Source of the DNA: DASUAS01 sp963750045
GTDB lineage: Bacteria > Actinomycetota > Acidimicrobiia > IMCC26256 > DASPTH01
Reading direction: 5' to 3'
DNA: 64,000 nt
Assembly (NCBI GenBank): GCA_963750045.1
Contig: CAVVPD010000004.1
Span: 248,001-312,000, forward strand
Of this stretch, positions 10,527 to 19,108 are shown piece after piece. The notes under the pieces are model-generated. The model worked only from the letters and a program-made list of their open reading frames with translations. It had not been told where the DNA came from and searched no databases. Within the stretch, counting starts at the first letter, position 1. Each line of letters opens with the position of its first letter. Both the position numbers and the translations under genes were made by a program.

Positions 10527-11504
10527 CTAGCCGCGACCGGGTACGCGCAGGGCGGGGAACAGCACTTTGAGGAGTCGTGGCGAGAGCAGGATGGTGGGCT
10601 CGATCCGCACGGCCTCGGCCATCAGCTTCGCGGCCTTGGCCGGGGGGCGGAACCCCGGCACCGTGGCTCGGAGCACGAAGGCGACCAGGAAGCGGTTGCC
10701 GCGGGCGGCCAGTCGCCGGAGGTGCCGCGCTTCGGCAACCGATGCCGGATAGGTCACGAGGAAACGCCGCTTGACGTCCTTCGCGCCTCGAGCGGCGACC
10801 ATGGTCGGCACGTAGGTGCCGTCGACATTGATGTCGTGGAAGCCGTTGGCGGCCGAGACCCCGGGGGTCGTGCGCAAACCGTCGAGGGGCTCGGCGATGA
10901 AGCCGATGTCGCCGCGGCTCGCGACCCTGAGCCAGAGGGCGTGGTCGTCGGCCGGATAGTCCTCCCGGAACAGGCCTTCGTGACGCACCACGTCGCGCCG
11001 GTACATCGCCGAGGAGATGTGGATGCGCGCGGGCCGCACCATCGACCGCTCGATGAACTCGCGGCCGGTCTCGATGGTGTCCCCGCTCAAGAAGCAGAAG
11101 CTGTCGCGCTCGTGAATCAGCTTGCCGTCCTGGTCGCGGACCTCGAACATCGAGTGCACGCACACGACCTCCGGGTGCTCGTCGAGGTACTCGGCCTTTC
11201 GCTCCAGGCAGGTCGGCAAGAGATAGTCGTCGTCGAAGAGCATCACGTGGTACGGGGCCGACCCCGCGCGCATCGCCTTCGTGGAGTTGGGCTGGTTGCC
11301 GAGGTTCTCGGGATTGCGCACGTAGTTGATCCGCGGATCGTCGAACGAGGCCACCACCTCGGGGGTGTGATCGGTCGAAGCGTTGTCGAAGACCCAGATC
11401 TCGATGTCGCGCAGAGTCTGGGTCACGACGCTCTGGAGGCATTCGCGGAGGAGCTCGGCGCGGTTCCAGGTGGGGATTCCCACGGAGACGCGTGCTTCGT
11501 TCAT
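10527..11504 (-). CDS. Family 2 glycosyltransferase
   Basis: 325 residues. N-terminal GT-A fold with SVGIPTWNRAELLRECLQS, the nucleotide-binding WVFDNASTDHT, and a metal-binding FDDDY motif; a DDHALWLR segment is the probable acceptor/catalytic region. It would add one sugar to the growing repeat unit. The ATG overlaps the upstream epimerase stop (ATGA), so it is the last gene of a three-gene minus-strand operon. Donor sugar is not predictable. Confidence 0.88.
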   Translation of the reverse strand: MNEARVSVGIPTWNRAELLRECLQSVVTQTLRDIEIWVFDNASTDHTPEVVASFDDPRINYVRNPENLGNQPNSTKAMRAGSAPYHVMLFDDDYLLPTCLERKAEYLDEHPEVVCVHSMFEVRDQDGKLIHERDSFCFLSGDTIETGREFIERSMVRPARIHISSAMYRRDVVRHEGLFREDYPADDHALWLRVASRGDIGFIAEPLDGLRTTPGVSAANGFHDINVDGTYVPTMVAARGAKDVKRRFLVTYPASVAEARHLRRLAARGNRFLVAFVLRATVPGFRPPAKAAKLMAEAVRIEPTILLSPRLLKVLFPALRVPGRG

Positions 11505-12550
11505 GCGGAGGTCGCTCCGGAATGGACGTCCGACCAGCGCAGCTCCTCGTCGAGGCGACCCGAGCGCTGCAGCTCGTTGATGCGTTCGAGGCGGGTGAAG
11601 CGCGGCCCGAGCAGGTCGCGGATGTCGAGGTCGTTCTCCCGATACGCGGCCGCGAGCTGCTTCACTCCGCGCCGTACGTCCCACGCCGGCCGGAAGCCGG
11701 AGATCTTCTCCGCGATCTTGTCGAAGCTCACCCGGTAGTCCCGCTTGTCGGCGCTCGCACCCTCCGCGAAGGTGACTTCCGCGCCGGGGACCTCGTCTTT
11801 CACGATCAGGGCGACGTCGCGCACCTGGTAGTTCTCGCCGACAAGGCCCACGTTGAAGGCTTCGTCGTGCACGAGGTCTCGCTCGGCCTCGAGCAGCGCG
11901 AGGAACGCCCGGGAGATGTCCTCGATGTGCACCAGCGGCCGCCAGGGGCTGCCGTCGGACTGCAGGCGGATCTCGCCCCGACAGACTGCGTATCCGGTGA
12001 GGTTGTTGACGACGACGTCTCCGCGGAGTCGCGGCGAGGCTCCGTAGGCCGTGGCGTTGCGGAGGAACGTGGGGCTGAACGCGTCGTCCGCGAGCAACGA
12101 GATGTCGCGCTCGGCGAACACCTTGGACTCCCCGTACGGGGTGACCGGGTGGAACTCGGCCGACTCGGTGACGAGCTCGTCGCCCGCCGCTCCGTAGAGG
12201 CTGCACGACGACGCGAAGAGGAACCGAGGGACCCCGGCCTGCTTCGCACAGCGAGCGAGCTGGACCGATCCCAGGTGGTTGATCGAGTAGGTGATCTCGG
12301 GATTGAGGTTCCCGATGGGGTCGTTGGAGATCGCGGCCAGGTGCATCACCGCGTCGATCCCCTCGAAGTCCTCGGGCGTGGCGTCGCGGATGTCCTTGCG
12401 GATCGTGGGCACCTCCGCGGGCGGCGGGCCGAGATCGCACCCGCCGTAGAGCTTGGTGTCGTAGCCGACGACGGAGTGGCCGGCGCTCTGCAGGAGCGGG
12501 ACCAACACGGCGCCGATGTATCCGGCGTGACCGGTGACGAGGACTTGCAC
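11501..12550 (-). CDS. NAD-dependent nucleotide-sugar epimerase/dehydratase
   Basis: 349 residues, an extended SDR. Visible are GHAGYIG (NAD-binding glycine motif), MHLAAISNDP, SSCSLYG and YGESK (catalytic Tyr-x-x-x-Lys). The closest groups are UDP-glucose 4-epimerase-like or GDP-mannose-type enzymes of polysaccharide loci; the exact substrate cannot be fixed. Middle gene of the operon, coupled by ATGA to the GT2. Upstream AGGAGC before ATG 12550 is a good ribosome site. Confidence 0.85.
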   Translation of the reverse strand: MQVLVTGHAGYIGAVLVPLLQSAGHSVVGYDTKLYGGCDLGPPPAEVPTIRKDIRDATPEDFEGIDAVMHLAAISNDPIGNLNPEITYSINHLGSVQLARCAKQAGVPRFLFASSCSLYGAAGDELVTESAEFHPVTPYGESKVFAERDISLLADDAFSPTFLRNATAYGASPRLRGDVVVNNLTGYAVCRGEIRLQSDGSPWRPLVHIEDISRAFLALLEAERDLVHDEAFNVGLVGENYQVRDVALIVKDEVPGAEVTFAEGASADKRDYRVSFDKIAEKISGFRPAWDVRRGVKQLAAAYRENDLDIRDLLGPRFTRLERINELQRSGRLDEELRWSDVHSGATSA

Positions 12551-12596
12551 GCGTGCTCCTTCTGGACTGAACGGGTGGCCGGGATGCGCCGGTCGA

Positions 12597-13988
12597 CTAC
12601 TTCAGTGGTTCCTTCTTGTCGTCCGGGGTGTCGTCGACATTGATGGCCACTCCACCCCAGTCCGTGTCGTCCTCCTTGCCGGCGAGCAGCATGGCTGCCC
12701 GCCGACCCCCCAGCACGCACGTGTCGGACATGAGGTACTTCCACTCGCTGTAGCGGCCGACGCGCAGCACACCCAGGCTGTCGAGGTACTCGTTGACGAC
12801 GGCGAGCGCCTCGCGGCGGTTGAGGTCGTAGACGATCTGCCCGGTACGGACGAGGCGGATGTCGCTGTACTGGACCGAGGTGGGGTTGTCGATCAGCCCG
12901 AGCTCGATGAGCTCGTTCAGAACCCGTCGTTGCACCTCGCGGGGATCGGGCGGCAACGGACGCCAGACCGATCCGTAGACCTCGACCTGGATCCCGGTCT
13001 TGCCCTGCGGCGCGTTGCTCGGCGCGAAGCGCTCGAACACGCTGATGCGGACGGAGAGCTTGTCCTCGTCGTACACGTAGTACCAGAGCTCGGGCCGACG
13101 AGCTTCGTGGGACACCGCGAAGTCGACGCGGTAGAAGACGCTCGACACGAGCGTGTTGACGGCATCGCGCACCTCGGCGGGCGCGTCATCGGACGAGTTG
13201 ATGAGATGCTGGAGGTGGATCGTCGAGACGAGCTGTTCGTATCGAACTTCGGTGCCGTCGGAGAAGCGGAGCAGGCGGTCGCCGAAGTTGTGGGTCTCCA
13301 GCTTCATGCCGTAGCGGGTGTCGGCGCCGTTGGCCAGCTTGTGCGTGTAGCCCGCGAAGCCCCCTTTTGACGGGTATCGAGCCGAGCGGGTGTTCACGTA
13401 GTACATGCTCTTCGGCAGGGGCCCCTTGGCGCTGTTGACGACGTCGTCGACCTCGGGGCGGAGGATCCGCATGCCGATCCAGTCGACGTCGAGGTTGCGG
13501 GGCTCGCACGTCCAGTACTTGCGGGTGTAGGCCGCGGGAAAATTGTCGGCGAACACCGGTCCCATGGCCTGGTGCAGCCATTCCTCGTAGTTCACGGGCG
13601 AATCGTGCGGCCGTTCGACGGTCTCGAGGAAGCTCTGGACGCATTGCGACCGCAGGGGCTCGGGGATCTGCCACATGCTGGTCTGCGCGGGGTGGTCGAT
13701 CCAGTTGCCCTGGTACCAGTTGACGGCCTTCACGTCGAGGTCCTCGTACTCGCCGTCGACGAGGTCCGAGAAGAGGGTCTTGATGTACTCGTTCGAGGTG
13801 AACGAGATGTGGGGGCCGTCGTCCCAGGTGAAGCCCTGCTTGTGCTCCGAGTGGCAATGGCCGCCGTAGTAGTCGCGCGCCTCGAAGATGGTGCAGCTCT
13901 CGGGGTGGCCGAGGTGGAACGACGTGCTGAGACCCGAGAGACCCGCACCGAGGATGGCGGTCTTCCGGTCGAAATCAGCGGTGCTCAC
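12597..13988 (-). CDS. FAD-dependent oxidoreductase / UDP-galactopyranose mutase-like protein
   Basis: 463 residues starting GTG 13988, which has AGGAGA six bases upstream. The N-terminus carries the FAD-binding ILGAGLSGLSTSFHL and a later EARDYYGGHCHS, as in amine-oxidase/UGM-like flavoproteins. The C-terminus has SEWKYLMSDTCVLGGRRAAML, like the FAD pyrophosphate-binding segment of this superfamily. Such genes in glycan loci rearrange or oxidise nucleotide or lipid-linked sugars. A true UGM is usually about 370-390 residues, so this may be a related but distinct enzyme. First gene of the minus-strand operon. Confidence 0.7.
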   Translation of the reverse strand: MSTADFDRKTAILGAGLSGLSTSFHLGHPESCTIFEARDYYGGHCHSEHKQGFTWDDGPHISFTSNEYIKTLFSDLVDGEYEDLDVKAVNWYQGNWIDHPAQTSMWQIPEPLRSQCVQSFLETVERPHDSPVNYEEWLHQAMGPVFADNFPAAYTRKYWTCEPRNLDVDWIGMRILRPEVDDVVNSAKGPLPKSMYYVNTRSARYPSKGGFAGYTHKLANGADTRYGMKLETHNFGDRLLRFSDGTEVRYEQLVSTIHLQHLINSSDDAPAEVRDAVNTLVSSVFYRVDFAVSHEARRPELWYYVYDEDKLSVRISVFERFAPSNAPQGKTGIQVEVYGSVWRPLPPDPREVQRRVLNELIELGLIDNPTSVQYSDIRLVRTGQIVYDLNRREALAVVNEYLDSLGVLRVGRYSEWKYLMSDTCVLGGRRAAMLLAGKEDDTDWGGVAINVDDTPDDKKEPLK

Positions 13989-14237
13989 GGATGTCTCCTG
14001 ATGGCCAGTGGATATCAGAACGTCGGGGTGCGTCCCGGTTCCGGGAGGTGCCGACACGTCTCCGTGACCGTCCGCCCCGGAAAGACTAGTCTGCCACTCT
14101 GAGCGCGCGAAACGACGCCCAGAGGGACGACCTCCGCGGATATTCCACCGGGCACGCCGATCCCGGCGTCATCGGTGCTCAAGAGCCCGCACGAGCGACC
14201 GTTATATCATTGCCCCCCTCTTCGCAACGGAGCTCGG

Positions 14238-15521
14238 ATGTCTGACCCGAACGAACGGCGTATCCACCTTTGTCGCTTCTGCTCGGCACCGATCGCCGAC
14301 ACCTTCGTGGATCTGGGCATGTCTCCGCTCTGCGAGTCCTTTCTCACCGCGGGCCAGATCGACGAGATGGAGCCCTTCTACCCGCTGCACGCCGAGGTCT
14401 GTGCGGAGTGCCTCCTCGTACAGGTGCCGGAATACGTGGCGCCCGACGGGATCTTCACCGAGTACGCCTACTTCTCGTCGTATTCCGACAGCTGGCTGCG
14501 CCACGCCGAGGCCTACGTGGAGCTCGTCGTCGAACGCTTCGCGCTCGACGACGGCAGCTTCGTCGTCGAACTGGCCAGCAACGACGGATACCTGCTCCAG
14601 TACTTCCTCGGCCGGGGTCCGAAAATCCTCGGCATCGAGCCGGCCGCCAACGTGGCCGAGGTCGCGGTCGCCAAGGGCGTCCCGACGCTCGTGGAGTTCT
14701 TCGGGGTGGACCTGGCGGAGAAGCTGGCCGACAGCGAGGGCCGGGCCGACCTCATCGCGGGGAACAACGTGCTCGCTCAGGTGCCGGACCTCAACGACTT
14801 CGTCGGCGGGATGACCGTGCTCCTGGCTCCGACGGGGGTCGTCACGCTGGAGTTCCCGCACGTGCTGAGGCTCATCGAGTCGAACCAGTACGACACGGTC
14901 TACCACGAGCACTTCTCCTACTTCTCCCTCCTCACGTGCGAACGGATCTTCGCGGCCCACGGTCTCACGCTCTTCGATGTCGAGGAGCTGGCGTCCCATG
15001 GTGGCTCGCTGCGGATCTACCTGCGTCACGCGGCTGACGACACCAAGCCCGTCACCGAGCGGGTCCACGCGCTCCGGGCCACCGAGATCGCAGCCGGTCT
15101 CGACGAGGTATCGACCTACACCCGGTTCACGGAGCAGGTCGAGACCAACAAGCGCGAGCTCCTCGCGTTCTTGATCGAGGCCCGTCGTGCCGGCAAACAG
15201 GTGGTCGGATACGGCGCGCCGGGGAAGGGCAACACGCTCCTCAACTACTGCGGCATCCGCACCGACCTGATGGCCTACACCGTCGACCGCAACCCGTACA
15301 AGCACGGCCGCTACACCCCGGGCACCCACATCCCGATCTTCCCGCCCGAGAAGATCGCCGAGACGAGGCCCGACTACGTCCTGATCATGCCGTGGAACCT
15401 GCGCAAGGAGATCGCGAGCTCCCTCGGCCACATCGCAGAGTGGGGCGGGCGCCTCGTCGTAGCGATCCCCCAGACCGAGGTCTTCGACCCCGAGTCCGTC
15501 GAAGCGGGCGTGACGACATGA
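14238..15521 (+). CDS. Sugar C-methyltransferase (NovU/TylC3-type, SAM dependent)
   Basis: 427 residues with three parts: an N-terminal zinc-binding region (CRFCSAP then CAEC), a SAM-binding Rossmann core (VVELASNDGYLLQYF, GNNVLAQVPDL) and a C-terminal C-methyltransferase domain (VGYGAPGKGNTLLNY). This architecture defines C-methyltransferases acting on 4-keto deoxysugars. ATG 14238 has CGGAGC upstream. It overlaps rfbF by ATGA, so the product is probably a branched sugar on a nucleotide carrier. Confidence 0.88.
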   Translation: MSDPNERRIHLCRFCSAPIADTFVDLGMSPLCESFLTAGQIDEMEPFYPLHAEVCAECLLVQVPEYVAPDGIFTEYAYFSSYSDSWLRHAEAYVELVVERFALDDGSFVVELASNDGYLLQYFLGRGPKILGIEPAANVAEVAVAKGVPTLVEFFGVDLAEKLADSEGRADLIAGNNVLAQVPDLNDFVGGMTVLLAPTGVVTLEFPHVLRLIESNQYDTVYHEHFSYFSLLTCERIFAAHGLTLFDVEELASHGGSLRIYLRHAADDTKPVTERVHALRATEIAAGLDEVSTYTRFTEQVETNKRELLAFLIEARRAGKQVVGYGAPGKGNTLLNYCGIRTDLMAYTVDRNPYKHGRYTPGTHIPIFPPEKIAETRPDYVLIMPWNLRKEIASSLGHIAEWGGRLVVAIPQTEVFDPESVEAGVTT

Positions 15522-16315
15522 AGGTCGTGCTGTTCTGCGGCGGTCGGGGCCTCCGGATGCGCGAGCACTCCGAGTCGGTCCCGAAGCCCATGGTGCCGAT
15601 CGGGTACCGGCCGGTGCTCTGGCACCTCATGAAGTACTACGCCCACTACGGCCACAAGGAGTTCATCCTCTGCCTGGGCTACCAGGCGAACGCGATCAAG
15701 AGCTATTTCCTGAATTACCAGGAGGAGATGTCGAACGACTTCGTCCTCGAGGGGTGTGCACCCCAGCAGGAGCGCAAGGTCACGCTGCTCGGTTCCGACG
15801 TCCACGACTGGCGCATCACCTTCGTCGACACCGGTCTCGACTCGATCATCGGCGAGCGTCTGATGGCCGTCCGCGAGCACCTCGCGGGGGAGGAGAGCTT
15901 TCTCGCGAACTACGCCGACGTGGTCACCGACGCGCCGCTCGACAAGATGATCGCCCAGTTCGAGCAGCAGGACGCGATCGCGCTGAACCTCTCGGTGAGG
16001 CCGAACTACACGTTCCACTTCACCGAATCCGACGAAGCCGGCTGGGTGACCCACATCCAGGACGTCCGCATGACGGACGTCTGGGTCAACGGAGGCTTCT
16101 TCGTGCTGCGGCAGGACATCTTCGACTACATGGAGGCGGGCGACGAGCTGGTCGTGGAGCCGTTCCAGCGGCTCGTGGCGGCGCGGAAGCTGGCGACGTA
16201 CCGGCACACCGGTTTCTGGGCACCGATGGATTCCCTGAAGGAGAAGACCATGCTCGACGACATGTACCACCGCGGTGAACGTCCCTGGTGGGTCTGGAGT
16301 CCCGAAGCGGTCTGA
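15518..16315 (+). CDS. rfbF: Glucose-1-phosphate cytidylyltransferase
   Basis: 265 residues, family length. It makes CDP-glucose from CTP and glucose-1-phosphate. Seen: the nucleotidyltransferase signature FCGGRGLRMREHSESVPKPM, LGYQANAIKSYFLNY, ANYADVVTDAPL (metal-binding Asp) and FWAPMDSLKEKTML at the end. The usual partner CDP-glucose 4,6-dehydratase (RfbG) is not in this window. Translationally coupled to the C-methyltransferase upstream. Confidence 0.92.
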   Translation: MKVVLFCGGRGLRMREHSESVPKPMVPIGYRPVLWHLMKYYAHYGHKEFILCLGYQANAIKSYFLNYQEEMSNDFVLEGCAPQQERKVTLLGSDVHDWRITFVDTGLDSIIGERLMAVREHLAGEESFLANYADVVTDAPLDKMIAQFEQQDAIALNLSVRPNYTFHFTESDEAGWVTHIQDVRMTDVWVNGGFFVLRQDIFDYMEAGDELVVEPFQRLVAARKLATYRHTGFWAPMDSLKEKTMLDDMYHRGERPWWVWSPEAV

Positions 16316-16335
16316 GCCGGACGCGCACCAGGTCG

Positions 16336-16998
16336 ATGCTCGGTCTCTCCCTCTCCGGTGACCTCGGCCGCCCCCTGCGCGTGCTCGTGCTCGGGGCACA
16401 CGCCGACGACGTCGAGCTCGGCTGCGGTGCGACCATGCTGCGCCTCGCGGCGGAGCGCGCCGACCTCGAGGTGCGCTGGGCCGTAGCGTCCAGCGACGAG
16501 ATCCGCGCCGCGGAGGCGCTCGCGAGCGCACGCGACTTCACGAGGGCTCTCCGGACGGAGGCCGACGTCGTCGTGGGCTCGTTCCGCGACGGGTACCTGC
16601 CCTACGAGGGTGCGGCAGTGAAGGACTGGGTCCATGCCCTCGGTCGCGACTTCGTCGCCGACGTCGTGTTCACCCACGCGCGCCACGACCTGCACCAGGA
16701 CCACCGGTTGCTGGCGGAGCTCGCGCTCAACGCGTTCCGCGACCAACCCATCCTCGAGTTCGAGATCCCCAAGTACGACGGCGATCTCGGCGCGCCGAAC
16801 GTCTTCGTGCCCGTGAGCGCCGAGCACGCCCGCCAGAAGTGCGAGCTCGCGGCACTGCACTACCGGAGCCAGGCCGCCAAGCAGTGGTTCGACGCGGAGA
16901 CCTTCCTCGGCCTGATGAGGCTGCGCGGCGTCGAATCTCGAGCACCGTCGGGCTACGCGGAAGGCTTCTACTGTCGCAAGCTGGTGCTCTGCCCCTGA
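16336..16998 (+). CDS. PIG-L family deacetylase
   Basis: 220 residues. The zinc-binding motif AHADDVELGCG lies near the N-terminus and the second metal/catalytic segment THARHDLHQDHR in the middle, as in PIG-L/MshB-type N-acetyl-sugar deacetylases. In this cassette it could deacylate an amino sugar. Chosen start ATG 16336 follows CCAGG; it sits 20 bases after rfbF. The last 31 bases overlap the convergent epimerase gene. Confidence 0.87.
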   Translation: MLGLSLSGDLGRPLRVLVLGAHADDVELGCGATMLRLAAERADLEVRWAVASSDEIRAAEALASARDFTRALRTEADVVVGSFRDGYLPYEGAAVKDWVHALGRDFVADVVFTHARHDLHQDHRLLAELALNAFRDQPILEFEIPKYDGDLGAPNVFVPVSAEHARQKCELAALHYRSQAAKQWFDAETFLGLMRLRGVESRAPSGYAEGFYCRKLVLCP

Positions 16999-17579
16999 CC
17001 CGAGGGGGGCTCGTCGCCGTACCACTCGACCAGTCGTGGGAGCACCTCCGCGAGGCGCGGCGCACCCCGGTCCCGCTCGGACAGGACCGGATCGGCGAGC
17101 GGCCACGGGATCGCAAGGTCCGGCTCGTCGTACGCCACGGCGATCTCGAGCTCGGGGGCGTACACCGCGTCGTGCTTGTAGCAGATGTCCACCTCGGCGG
17201 TGAGCGCCTGGAAGCCGTGCACGCAGCCCGCAGGCACCAGCACCTGCTCGTGGCGGACGTCGTCGAGCGTGAACGACTCCCAGCGGAGGAACGTGGGTGA
17301 CCAGGGGCGGAGGTCGACGACCGCTTCGAACACCGCGCCGCGCGCGCAGCGAACGAGCTTGGTCTCGCTCAGGTGGCTGCGACCGTGCAGGCCGCGCAGC
17401 GTGCGTTGCCTCGACCGAGACTGGTTCTCCTGGACGAACGACGCCGGGTCGACTCCGGCTCCCAGGAGCACTTCTGCCGACATCGTCCGGACGAAGAACC
17501 CCCGATCGTCGGCGATGGGCGCCGGGGTCACTCGAAGGACGCCGTACAGCGAAGTCGACGCGACGACGGGCTCCGGCAT
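16968..17579 (-). CDS. dTDP-4-dehydrorhamnose 3,5-epimerase-like (RmlC family) sugar epimerase
   Basis: 203 residues. RmlC cupin features: DDRGFFVRTMS, QENQSRSRQRTLRGLHGRS (catalytic His region), VDLRPWSPTF and VPAGCVHGFQAL. It would epimerise a 4-keto sugar nucleotide, presumably the same CDP- or dTDP-linked intermediate handled by the neighbouring C-methyltransferase. Opposite strand to its partners and divergent from the DUF4910 gene. Confidence 0.85.
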   Translation of the reverse strand: MPEPVVASTSLYGVLRVTPAPIADDRGFFVRTMSAEVLLGAGVDPASFVQENQSRSRQRTLRGLHGRSHLSETKLVRCARGAVFEAVVDLRPWSPTFLRWESFTLDDVRHEQVLVPAGCVHGFQALTAEVDICYKHDAVYAPELEIAVAYDEPDLAIPWPLADPVLSERDRGAPRLAEVLPRLVEWYGDEPPSGQGQSTSLRQ

Positions 17580-17690
17580 CGCGACATCGTATCGGCGCGC
17601 CCACGCCCGTTCCGCGGGCGCCGGCTACTACTCCGTCGGGGTTCTCGGTGCATCGGTCACCGTTCGTCAGCACCTAGATTCGCGGCCGAC

Positions 17691-19007
17691 GTGACTTCCA
17701 TCGGTGACCTTCGCCTGGGTGCCCAAGCGGCCGCGATCGGACGCGACGCCTACGCGCTCTGCGCGGAGCTGTTTCCGATCTGTCGGAGCATCACGGGTGA
17801 CGGCGTCCGCGAGACGCTGACCCGGCTCGGCGAGCACCTTCCCCTCGAGATCCACGAAGTGCCGAGCGGCACCCCGGTCCTCGACTGGGTGGTGCCGCGC
17901 GAGTGGAACATCCGTGATGCCTGGATCGCCGACGAGCGGGGGCGTCGGGTCGTCGACTTTCGCGAGTCGAACCTTCATGTCGTCAGCTACAGCACGCCGG
18001 TGCGCGGCGAGTACACCCTCGAAGAGCTCCGGCCGCACCTGCACTCCCTCCCCGATCGGCCCGGGCTCGTCCCGTACCGCACGTCGTACTACACGCCTGA
18101 CTGGGGGTTCTGCCTGAGTCACGACGTGCTCGAGGGCCTCACCGACGCGCCGTACCAGGTGGTGATCGACAGCACCCTCGAGGACGGCGCGCTCACCTAC
18201 GGCGAGTGCGTCCTCCCCGGCGAGACCCCCGAAGAGGTGCTCCTGACGGCGCACGTGTGTCACCCGTCGCTCTGCAACGACAACCTCTCCGGCATCACGT
18301 TGCTCACCACCCTCGGGGCCGCGCTGGCGCAGATCCCGCACCGGTTCACCTATCGCTTGCTGTTCATGCCGGGAACGATCGGTTCGATCACCTGGCTGGC
18401 CCGCAACGCGGAGGCCGTGACCAGGGTTCGCCACGGCATGGTGCTCTCGGGTCTCGGCGATCGCGGCCCGCTCACCTGGAAGCGGAGCCGCCGAGGCGAC
18501 GCGCCGATCGATCGTGTGGTGTCGGCCGTGCTCGCGGAGTCGGGACTCGCGCACACGATCGTCGAGTTCGATCCGTACGGATACGACGAGCGGCAGTTCT
18601 GCTCGCCCGGCTTCAACCTCCCCATGGGCCGGATCGGGCGTTCGGTCCATGGCACCTATCCCGAGTACCACACGTCGGGCGACGACTTGGACTTCGTCAC
18701 CCCGGAGTCCCTGGGCGAGTCCTACAGCGTGTTGCTGCGGATTCTCGAGGTGCTCGAGCACGATGTGCGATACAACTCGCTCAGCCCGATGGGGGAACCG
18801 CAGTTGGGCAGGCGGGGGCTCTACCGTTCCACGGGCGGGAACGTCGACCAGAAGTCCGTGGAGATCGCCTACCTCTGGGTGCTCAACCTCTCTGACGGGG
18901 CGCACAGCCTGCTCGACATCACCGAGCGGTCGGGACTGCCGTTCGACACCGTGGTCGGCGCCGCGCACGCCTTGCAGCGGGTCGATCTGCTCGAGCTCGT
19001 CGGCTGA
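17691..19007 (+). CDS. DUF4910 (aminopeptidase-like) protein
   Basis: 438 residues from GTG 17691. Starts with AYALCAELFPICRSITGDGVRE, hallmark of DUF2172/DUF4910 proteins, then DWVVPREWNIRDAWI. HVCHPSLCNDNLSG resembles the metal-binding core of M28-type peptidases, and the C-terminus looks like a winged helix (DITERSGLPFDTVV). These proteins recur in nucleotide-sugar cassettes but have no settled function; a deacylase or amidase acting on a sugar intermediate is one possibility. Confidence 0.8.
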   Translation: MTSIGDLRLGAQAAAIGRDAYALCAELFPICRSITGDGVRETLTRLGEHLPLEIHEVPSGTPVLDWVVPREWNIRDAWIADERGRRVVDFRESNLHVVSYSTPVRGEYTLEELRPHLHSLPDRPGLVPYRTSYYTPDWGFCLSHDVLEGLTDAPYQVVIDSTLEDGALTYGECVLPGETPEEVLLTAHVCHPSLCNDNLSGITLLTTLGAALAQIPHRFTYRLLFMPGTIGSITWLARNAEAVTRVRHGMVLSGLGDRGPLTWKRSRRGDAPIDRVVSAVLAESGLAHTIVEFDPYGYDERQFCSPGFNLPMGRIGRSVHGTYPEYHTSGDDLDFVTPESLGESYSVLLRILEVLEHDVRYNSLSPMGEPQLGRRGLYRSTGGNVDQKSVEIAYLWVLNLSDGAHSLLDITERSGLPFDTVVGAAHALQRVDLLELVG

Positions 19008-19108
19008 GCGCCCGACGAGCGCGACGTGGTCCGGGGGGCGCTCCCGACGGGATTACCATCTCTCGAGCGGCCGTCGAACGAGGTCGTCTCCACAGCCCGG
19101 GAACCGAC

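Noticed and set aside
14083..14092. AGACTAGTCT palindrome in the divergent region before the C-methyltransferase
   Set aside because: Only ten bases, single occurrence, no paired promoter elements; could be chance.
16968..16998. Convergent 31-base overlap of PIG-L and RmlC-like genes as a regulatory antisense pair
   Set aside because: Short 3' overlaps are common in compact genomes; nothing else suggests regulation.
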